Made by a program: the position numbers and the translations under genes
The notes under the pieces: model-generated
Seen by the model: only the letters and a program-made list of their open reading frames with translations
Database searches by the model: none
What the model was told of the DNA's origin: nothing
Assembly (NCBI GenBank): GCA_012512665.1
Contig: JAAZDU010000111.1
Span: 1-5,522, forward strand
Direction: 5' to 3'
DNA from: Bacillota bacterium
Lineage (GTDB): Bacteria > Bacillota > Dethiobacteria > DTU022 > JAAZDU01
Length of the DNA: 5,522 nt
Shown here: one piece after another, positions 1 to 4,379 of the stretch
Position numbering within the stretch: position 1 is the first letter of the stretch
How the letters are laid out: the number at the start of each line of letters is the position of its first letter

Positions 1-29
1 GAATAAGAGTCTTTATAAGCTTGCCCGTG

Positions 30-389
30 TTACTCCCCCACAAAGAAAATGATCTCTCCGGGACGCACCATGCCCAAATGCTTGCGGGCCTGCATCTCCT
101 GGTATTGAGCATCGTGGAGGAGCTCATATTCCCTTTCCAGCTGGCTTGTCTCCTCTTCCAACTTGGCTAACTGTTCTTTCAGCCGGTTTAATTCTCCTTT
201 GGCCTCCTGGCGCTGAAAATATTGCAGGGAGAAAAAAAAACAGGCAAAGGAGACAAAAACAAGAAAGAATATATTTAAAAACAGGTCCTGCTTTCTGCGG
301 CCTTTTTTATTTTGGGCCGCCTTTTGCTCAGCACGCGCGATATAAGTAACATTACCAATTCTGTGGTAATTATTACTCCTCCTGGCCAT
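30..389 (-). CDS. divIC: Septum formation initiator, DivIC/FtsB family
   Basis: A 119-residue bitopic membrane protein of the divisome. The family works with FtsL and DivIB/FtsQ at the septum to activate cell-wall synthesis. The N-terminus is basic and cytoplasmic (about residues 1-35, with NKKGRRK at 28-33). A single membrane segment follows at about 36-57, then a charged, heptad-like coiled coil at about 60-92. The C-terminus carries the family hallmark ARKHLGMVRPGEIIFF (101-116), matching the usual ARxxLGxVxPGE ending. The ATG at 389 is supported by GGAGGG about 8-9 nt upstream. It lies 76 nt after yabQ, the yabP-yabQ-divIC order known from Bacillus and clostridia. No terminator is visible between yabQ and divIC, so cotranscription is possible, but vegetative division would need a promoter of its own, which I could not identify. 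Family assignment is firm; DivIC rather than another FtsB-like paralogue rests on the neighbourhood. Confidence 0.93.
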   Translation of the reverse strand: MARRSNNYHRIGNVTYIARAEQKAAQNKKGRRKQDLFLNIFFLVFVSFACFFFSLQYFQRQEAKGELNRLKEQLAKLEEETSQLEREYELLHDAQYQEMQARKHLGMVRPGEIIFFVGE

Positions 390-434
390 GCAGTATCCCT
401 CCAGCGCAGCGGTAAAGGCAGGTTAAAACTTAAC

Positions 435-474
435 ATTTGTTACGGTTGCTTTTAATTTGTTATGGTTACTTTCT
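435..474. repeat. 20-bp imperfect tandem repeat over the yabQ stop codon
   Basis: Two adjacent 20-bp units, 435-454 and 455-474. Both begin ATTTGTTA, continue with YGGTT and then RCTTT, and agree at 16 of the first 18 positions. The yabQ stop codon (466-468) lies in the second unit; the first unit carries G instead of A at the matching place and lies just downstream of the gene. It looks like a local slippage duplication. No function is evident. Confidence 0.75.
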
Positions 475-930
475 TTTTTCAGGGCTTAAATTCCTTCTTT
501 TCAGCGCATATTTTCTCTTTCTCATCCTGCTTATGAAGCGGGGCAGGCGGCGGGAGAAAACCAAGCAGGGCCAGCTAATAATCCGGCTAATAATTTTATA
601 TATCTTTGCGCAGGCTTTCTCAGCCAGGCAAAAAATATAAAACCAAAAGGGTAAAAAAATTTTGCTGTAGAGGTAAAAATACAAAATTAAACCCAGCCCC
701 AGGGCAATAAAAAGGGCAAACCTTATCTCGCCCCAGGTATAATGAAAAAATGCCCCCAAAAGCAACGCCGTCATCAGAAGCCAGAGGAAAAGGTCTAAAA
801 AGAAAAGGGCTTTGCGGCAGGGGAGAAAAACAGCACACCATGCCCTGTAAATATCAACCACAAAACCTGCTAGGGCACCCAACAGCAGGAAAGAAAGAAA
901 AATTCTAAACTGCTCCTGGATATTTAACAT
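466..930 (-). CDS. yabQ: Spore cortex biosynthesis membrane protein YabQ
   Basis: A 154-residue integral membrane protein of the YabQ family. In B. subtilis YabQ sits in the membranes around the forespore and is needed for cortex formation; its biochemical activity is unknown. Hydrophobic segments lie at about 9-27, 41-62 and 70-101 (the last probably two closely spaced helices). They are followed by a strongly basic tail (about 127-154, rich in Arg and Lys). The family-like stretches GFVVDIYR (22-29) and WGEIRFALFIALGLG (66-80) are present. The ATG at 930 follows the yabP stop by 7 nt, so the two genes are almost certainly cotranscribed; its ribosome binding site is weak (AGGTAAG inside the end of yabP), consistent with translational coupling. 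The 3' end lies in a 20-bp tandem repeat (435-474). The identification rests on topology, length and the yabP-yabQ-divIC order. Confidence 0.9.
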   Translation of the reverse strand: MLNIQEQFRIFLSFLLLGALAGFVVDIYRAWCAVFLPCRKALFFLDLFLWLLMTALLLGAFFHYTWGEIRFALFIALGLGLILYFYLYSKIFLPFWFYIFCLAEKACAKIYKIISRIISWPCLVFSRRLPRFISRMRKRKYALKRRNLSPEKRK

Positions 931-937
931 AAGCAGC

Positions 938-1225
938 TTACCTGAAAAGACGTCCCAGCAGACCTCTTCCTCCGTGCTTGATGCTTCTCTCCTCTGAATA
1001 GGCCAGCTCCATGATCAGCCCCTCCACATTTAATTCACCCTGTTCCAGATTGAGATTTTTAATATGCAGCTCTTCCCCCCTGATAGCCAGCAAACCCTGC
1101 TGGGTTTCCAGTATGATCTCTTCATCGTCAAAGCTGTCCACGTTGAGGACTCCGGTGATATCCATCTTCTCCCGGTTTTCAATGGTTAACTGGTGCTTCA
1201 CAGGCACTTCATATTTATCCACCAT
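938..1225 (-). CDS. yabP: Sporulation protein YabP
   Basis: A 95-residue soluble protein with no signal peptide or membrane segment. It matches the YabP family along its whole length: HQLTIENREKMDITGVLNV (11-29), FDDEEIILET (32-41), GLLAIRGEELHIKNLNLEQG (44-63), and the basic end GRGLLGRLFR (86-95). The family is related to YqfC and is predicted to be beta-rich. In B. subtilis yabP is made in the mother cell under sigma-E and is linked with YabQ to spore formation; the molecular role is not known. The ATG at 1225 has a full-consensus ribosome binding site AAAGGAGGT (1233-1241) 7 nt upstream, the strongest in the window. It is the first gene after the spoIID terminator, so yabP-yabQ probably begins a separate transcript or depends on readthrough past that hairpin. 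Confidence 0.96.
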   Translation of the reverse strand: MVDKYEVPVKHQLTIENREKMDITGVLNVDSFDDEEIILETQQGLLAIRGEELHIKNLNLEQGELNVEGLIMELAYSEERSIKHGGRGLLGRLFR

Positions 1226-1246
1226 CGGCTCTACCTCCTTTGGGCC

Positions 1247-1282
1247 TTAAAAGAAAAAGAACCAGGAAACAATGCTCCTGGT
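1247..1282 (-). terminator. Rho-independent terminator after spoIID
   Basis: On the minus strand a perfect 7-bp stem ACCAGGA/TCCTGGT (1261-1267 pairs with 1276-1282) closes an 8-nt loop. It is followed at once by the T-rich tract TCTTTTTCTTTT (1249-1260). On the plus strand no T-run follows the stem, which fixes the orientation. It lies 60 nt after the spoIID stop and 35 nt before the yabP start, so it should end the spoIID transcript. The tract is broken by two C residues and the stem is short, so termination may be partial. Confidence 0.7.
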
Positions 1283-1286
1283 ATCA

Positions 1287-1315
1287 TAGTTATTGTCAAA
1301 ACATGAGGGATATGC
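1287..1315 (-). promoter_or_regulatory. Possible sigma-E-type promoter for yabP-yabQ
   Basis: On the minus strand GCATATC (1309-1315) matches six of seven positions of the sigma-E -35 pattern KMATATT. Fourteen nt later AATAACTA (1287-1294) is a weak match to the -10 pattern CATACAAT. The start point would fall near 1276-1282, inside the left arm of the terminator hairpin, so the transcript would escape that terminator. Known sigma-E control of yabP in B. subtilis makes a promoter here reasonable, but the -10 match is poor. Confidence 0.25.
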
Positions 1316-1342
1316 CCTCCGGCCAAAATTTTTCAGGCCATT

Positions 1343-2353
1343 TTAATCCCATATTTTTACAATATCTACGTCCTTGTAAAAATAAGACACGATCTCCTCG
1401 TGCGTCTTTCCCTCTTCAGCCATGGCCCTGGCCCCCCACTGGCACATGCCAACCCCGTGCCCGTAGCCAGTGCCCGCCATCTTCAACATGCCCTCCTCCA
1501 GCTCCAGCTCCTCCAGGAAGGTGGAGCGCATCTCCGTGCTGCCCAGGGCCAGGCGAAAGTCGGGAGCCTCAATCTCTTCGTCGTTTATGCGCAGGAGGGT
1601 AGCCCTGCCCGAGGGCCCTTTTTCCACAATTTCTACCTTCTCCACCGGCCCGGGATCCTTACCTGTCTGTTCTAGAACTGCCTGGCGCACCTCCTCCAGG
1701 TCAAACTGGTGCTCCCATTCTCCCTCTTCTTCAGGGACGATCCTTTTCCCCGGGCTCTCCACGATGTGGATATAAGGAGGGTTACCTTCGTCAAAGCCCA
1801 ATCCTTCGTCTGCCAAGGCAGTCCTGGGCCCAGCATAAGCGCTGAACCATCCACGGATATATTCATTCTTGTGTACTGCTACCTTACCCCTGGTCATCCC
1901 GACAGCCTTCCTAACCCGCTCTGTAATTTCAGCTGCGTTGTAAGCCTGGAATTCTTCAATATCGGTGGAGGCATGGGCGTTTTTATCAGACACACCTCCC
2001 TCTTCAACTATTTTCTGCAGGGTAAAGGTGCGGGCAATGATTGCCTGTGCAGCCAGCGCCTCTATAGGCCAGTCGAGATCCATCTCCCCGGCCACCACCC
2101 CGGCTATATATTCTTCCATCGGCATTTCTTTCACTGCCCCCTCTTCAGCTATATAGACACGCAGCACAGGTTCCTGCCCCGGTTCGGCCTCTAAGCCCGG
2201 GGGCAGGGCAAGCTCCCCTTCCCCCTGCCCCGGCTCCTCCCGGAAGGGCTCAACTTCTTCGGAACCCGGCAGGCGGCAGCCAAAGAAAGCTGACATGGAT
2301 AAGAACAGCAAAAGCAGAGAGATAATCAACTGCCTGAAACTATAACCAAACAT
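1343..2353 (-). CDS. spoIID: SpoIID/LytB-type peptidoglycan lytic transglycosylase
   Basis: A 336-residue envelope protein. SpoIID cleaves glycan strands lacking stem peptides, working with SpoIIP and SpoIIM while the mother cell engulfs the forespore. A short N-terminus and hydrophobic helix (about 7-25) end in Cys26 after FFG, a poor lipobox, so it is either a signal anchor or a lipoprotein. An acidic, Pro/Glu/Gly-rich linker (about 30-60) leads to the SpoIID domain. MEEYIAGVVAGEMDLDWPIEAL (79-100 region) holds the expected catalytic Glu90, AAQAIIARTFTL follows, and the C-terminal hallmark GYGHGVGMCQWGARAMAEEG lies at 296-315. I chose ATG 2353 over GTG 2362 because AAGGTGG lies 5 nt before the ATG, while the GTG would sit too close to its AAGGA. 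It is isolated by terminators on both sides, so it is probably monocistronic. It may be the engulfment SpoIID itself or a SpoIID-like paralogue; the window cannot decide. Confidence 0.9.
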   Translation of the reverse strand: MFGYSFRQLIISLLLLFLSMSAFFGCRLPGSEEVEPFREEPGQGEGELALPPGLEAEPGQEPVLRVYIAEEGAVKEMPMEEYIAGVVAGEMDLDWPIEALAAQAIIARTFTLQKIVEEGGVSDKNAHASTDIEEFQAYNAAEITERVRKAVGMTRGKVAVHKNEYIRGWFSAYAGPRTALADEGLGFDEGNPPYIHIVESPGKRIVPEEEGEWEHQFDLEEVRQAVLEQTGKDPGPVEKVEIVEKGPSGRATLLRINDEEIEAPDFRLALGSTEMRSTFLEELELEEGMLKMAGTGYGHGVGMCQWGARAMAEEGKTHEEIVSYFYKDVDIVKIWD

Positions 2354-2358
2354 TCCTA

Positions 2359-2365
2359 CCACCTT
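2359..2365 (-). promoter_or_regulatory. Ribosome binding site deciding the spoIID start
   Basis: Minus-strand AAGGTGG lies 5 nt upstream of the ATG at 2353. It overlaps the alternative GTG (2360-2362), which favours the ATG. A second purine stretch, TAAGGA (2367-2372), is only 4 nt from the GTG, too close to position that codon well. Confidence 0.55.
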
Positions 2366-2422
2366 TTCCTTAGCTATTATCTGCTGCTTATAGTTTTTCC
2401 CTCTGCCCTTTGTTCATCCAAC

Positions 2423-2459
2423 AAAAAAGCCCTCTATTTTTATGTTATAGAAGGCTTTT
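2423..2459 (-). terminator. Rho-independent terminator after hup
   Basis: A 13-bp inverted repeat pairs 2425-2437 with 2447-2459 around a 9-nt loop. The one non-Watson-Crick position (2432/2452) becomes a G-U wobble in minus-strand RNA but is a C-A mismatch in plus-strand RNA. A run of six T follows the stem on the minus strand (2423-2428), then GTT. Both facts assign it to minus-strand transcription. It ends the hup transcript about 120 nt after the hup stop and insulates spoIID, whose start is 70 nt further on. Confidence 0.88.
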
Positions 2460-2580
2460 ATGTAATGATTTCTATTACTTTATAATAATATTATATTACT
2501 AACAACCAATAATGCTTAATAATACGACGAGCAACATACTAAAATCCTTTACATGAGACCACAGCTATCTTATTTGACCA
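2460..2580 (-). other. AT-rich hup 3' trailer, no recognised gene
   Basis: This stretch between the hup stop and the terminator stem is very AT-rich, with simple TAATAATATTATATTA-like sequence around 2480-2500. It is unusually long for the leader of a terminator. On the minus strand it holds a 12-codon open frame (2499-2537, MLLVVLLSIIGC) with AAAGGA 7 nt upstream, which I do not call as a gene. There is no room for an S4-domain protein of about 80-90 residues. Confidence 0.5.
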
Positions 2581-2853
2581 TTACCTAACTCTTTCTTTAA
2601 GCTGCTTACCGGCTTTAAAGGCAGGAACATTCAGAGCAGGGATAGTAATGGTTTCCCCCGTAGCGGGGTTCCTTCCTTCCCTGGCTTCCCTTGGCCTGAC
2701 ATAAAAGGTTCCAAAACCAATAATCTGCACTTTTTCACCCTTGCTGAGGTAATCAGTAATAGTATCAAAGACAGCATTAACAACCTTTTCCGAATCCTTT
2801 TTAGTAAAACCAGACTTTTCCGCTACAGCACCTATGAGTTCAGATTTGTTCAT
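2581..2853 (-). CDS. hup: Nucleoid-associated DNA-binding protein HU
   Basis: A 90-residue HU/IHF-family protein, the standard HU length. Homodimers bend and compact DNA without marked sequence specificity and are abundant on the nucleoid. The helical N-terminal half begins [20 protein letters not shown] (1-20). The GFGTF turn is at 46-50 and the DNA-gripping beta-arm carries RNPATGE (61-67) with the intercalating Pro63; the end is [12 protein letters not shown]. The frame is open back to a TTG at 2871, but that would place the ribosome binding site GGGAGG (2864-2869) inside the gene. The ATG at 2853 lies 10 nt after it and gives the canonical N-terminus. It lies 86 nt after mazG, the mazG-hup order common in clostridia. 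HU is usually made far more strongly than MazG, so a promoter in that gap is expected, but none is convincing. A terminator follows. Confidence 0.97.
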   Translation of the reverse strand: MNKSELIGAVAEKSGFTKKDSEKVVNAVFDTITDYLSKGEKVQIIGFGTFYVRPREAREGRNPATGETITIPALNVPAFKAGKQLKERVR

Positions 2854-2863
2854 GAAAAACTTC

Positions 2864-2869
2864 CCTCCC
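2864..2869 (-). promoter_or_regulatory. Ribosome binding site deciding the hup start
   Basis: Minus-strand GGGAGG lies 10 nt upstream of the ATG at 2853. It rules against the in-frame TTG at 2869-2871, which would lie directly before this site with nothing resembling a ribosome binding site ahead of it. Confidence 0.8.
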
Positions 2870-2939
2870 AATTTCTTAATGATAGGGCAATCTTTGCTTT
2901 TCTATTCGCTAAGGTATTTTGTAATTCCTGCTTGCCTAA

Positions 2940-2972
2940 CTATTTTTTGCCTGTTTTTTCGCTATTTTTTGC
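2940..2972. repeat. Three 11-bp imperfect tandem repeats at the mazG 3' end
   Basis: Units at 2940-2950 and 2962-2972 are identical (CTATTTTTTGC). The middle unit 2951-2961 (CTGTTTTTTCG) differs at three positions. The mazG stop codon (2940-2942) lies in the unit furthest downstream. Since 11 is not a multiple of three, each unit is read in a different frame, giving the Lys-rich tail AKNSEKTGKK. Probably slippage in A/T tracts. Confidence 0.65.
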
Positions 2973-4376
2973 TTCATTCCACCAAAAATCCAAATCCTTC
3001 AAGCAGAACTTGGAAAAATCCCCTCCCCTTGCCTTCACCTGCTCCTCTATATAAGAAAACCTCCCGACAAATTTTTCTATAGCCCCGTTTAAAGCTGTCT
3101 CGGAGTCAATTTTCAGGAAACGGGCGACATTTACTACAGCAAAGAGAAGGTCTCCCAATTCTTCCTCTATTTTTTCCCTGTCTTCGGAATTATATACATC
3201 CTTTAATTCCGCTATTTCTTCCTCCAGCTTTTCCAGGGCGCCGCTAATATCAGGCCAGTCAAATCCAACATCGGCGGCCCTTTTCTGTACTTTCTGGCAG
3301 CGCAGAAGGGCTGGAAACTCTGCGGGGAAATCAAAACGGCCCCTGCCCCTGTGCCCTTTCTCCCGGCTTTTTATCTTTTGCCAGGTGGCCATCACCTCGC
3401 CGGCGCTCTTCAGCGTCAGATCGCCAAAGACATGGGGGTGGCGCCTGACAATTTTGGCCGCAATAGCTTCTATCACCTGCCAGAGGCTAAAGCTGCCGCT
3501 TTCCTCGGCCAGGCAGCTGTGGAAAATAATCTGCAGCAATAGGTCGCCCAACTCCTCTTTCAGGGACTCCATATCCTTTTTATTAATAGCTTCTATAACT
3601 TCAAAGGCCTCCTCCAGCAGGTAAGGGCGCAGGGAGATATGGTCCTGCAGCCTGTCCCAGGGGCAGCCCCGGGGCCCGCGCAGGCGCGCCATCAGCTGGG
3701 CCAGGTCTTCCAGCAGGTAACTTGCGGCGGGCAAAATTCTGAAAGCAGCCGCACTATCCGGAGAAAACGGGGGCGGGCTGGAGGCTGTACCCCTGGCTAT
3801 ACTGCCCGCTTTCTCACCGCTCATATAAAGGAGCTCTACCCGATGGCTTTGGCCGTAAAAAGAGGATACTTTTTTTAACCAGCTCCCATACACTGCGGGG
3901 CTGTAGATATCCGTAACAATAATATCCATGCGGCTGGGCCCCTTGAAGCTGTCCAGGTCAAGGGCATCCAGCAGGGCCAGGCCCTGCTGACACTGCCCCG
4001 GCAACATTTCTAAAGCTGCTTCAAAAAAGCTGCGGGCAGGGAAGATCTTCACCTCCATCCCCCCTGAAAGCGCCCGCTTATACAGAGCACGGGCCGCTGC
4101 GTCCTCCATGGGATGGCCAAAGCAGGCATAAGCTGCCCTGCCCCGTAAACGGGCCTCCTTGAGCACGCTCTCTACCAGGCTGTCCTTTAGCTGCCGGAGA
4201 TGAACGCCTGCAGATAATTTTTCCGCTGCGGCAACAAATTTGGCGCCGCGAGGCAAAAAGCTCCCGGCCAGGCTGTTTCTGACACAAAAAAACTCAAGCT
4301 CATTTACTTCAGCAGGAAAGGCAGGAGGTTCACCCTGCTTGTTCAGTTCCAGACCTGTTAAAAAAATGATCGGCAT
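2940..4376 (-). CDS. mazG: MazG/YabN nucleoside triphosphate pyrophosphohydrolase
   Basis: A 478-residue YabN-type fusion. MazG hydrolyses NTPs and dNTPs to the monophosphate and pyrophosphate, a house-cleaning activity in the cytosol. Two MazG repeats are clear. The first has RGPRGCPWDRLQDH (233-246), metal-binding EExxE at E255/E256/E259 and ExxD at E275/D278, then VRRHPHVFGDL (310-320). The second has E386/E387/E390 and E406/D409. The N-terminal 220 residues align with the tetrapyrrole-methylase-like domain of YabN, keeping FGHPM (86-90), FPARSFFEAAL (112-122) and GLALLDAL (132-139). The SAM-binding GxGPGD loop after the first strand is gone, however (TGLELN at 7-12), so methyltransferase activity is doubtful. 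The ATG follows the flippase stop by 3 nt, with AAAGGAAG inside the flippase 3' end, so the two are cotranscribed and probably coupled. The stop codon sits in an 11-bp tandem repeat. Confidence 0.95.
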   Translation of the reverse strand: MPIIFLTGLELNKQGEPPAFPAEVNELEFFCVRNSLAGSFLPRGAKFVAAAEKLSAGVHLRQLKDSLVESVLKEARLRGRAAYACFGHPMEDAAARALYKRALSGGMEVKIFPARSFFEAALEMLPGQCQQGLALLDALDLDSFKGPSRMDIIVTDIYSPAVYGSWLKKVSSFYGQSHRVELLYMSGEKAGSIARGTASSPPPFSPDSAAAFRILPAASYLLEDLAQLMARLRGPRGCPWDRLQDHISLRPYLLEEAFEVIEAINKKDMESLKEELGDLLLQIIFHSCLAEESGSFSLWQVIEAIAAKIVRRHPHVFGDLTLKSAGEVMATWQKIKSREKGHRGRGRFDFPAEFPALLRCQKVQKRAADVGFDWPDISGALEKLEEEIAELKDVYNSEDREKIEEELGDLLFAVVNVARFLKIDSETALNGAIEKFVGRFSYIEEQVKARGGDFSKFCLKDLDFWWNEAKNSEKTGKK

Positions 4377-4379
4377 GGA

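Noticed and set aside
1..29. Start of the next gene (an S1-domain protein is common after divIC)
   Set aside because: The 29 bases contain no ribosome binding site or start codon on the minus strand that can be tied to a gene.
422..434. Inverted repeat GTTAA-AAC-TTAAC before divIC, possible operator
   Set aside because: The 5-bp arms are made mostly of A and T in an AT-rich gap, so chance is likely; there is no promoter nearby to regulate.
620..841. Minus-strand open frame inside yabQ in another frame
   Set aside because: It overlaps yabQ completely and shows only hydrophobic and Pro/Phe-rich shadow composition, while the yabQ frame matches its family and genomic place.
1305..1339. Small hairpins GAGGG/CCCTC (1305-1319) and GGCC/GGCC (1321-1339) after the spoIID stop
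   Set aside because: The stems are only 4-5 bp and no T-run follows on either strand; the hairpin at 1261-1282 is the better terminator.
1240..1602. Plus-strand open frame of 120 codons, rich in Pro, Arg, Ser and Cys
   Set aside because: It lies antisense to spoIID, has low-complexity composition typical of a shadow frame, and resembles no known family. The other plus-strand frames, such as 1709-2194, 3639-3878 and 5008-5316, are shadows for the same reasons.
2854..2871. TTG start giving HU six extra residues
   Set aside because: It would place the GGGAGG ribosome binding site inside the gene and extend HU beyond its standard 90-residue length.
2870..2939. Promoter for hup in the mazG-hup gap
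   Set aside because: TATCAT and TACAAAAT resemble -10 boxes, but neither has a TTGACA-like element at 16-18 nt, and a GAATA sigma-G-like -35 has the wrong spacing. A promoter is biologically likely but cannot be placed.
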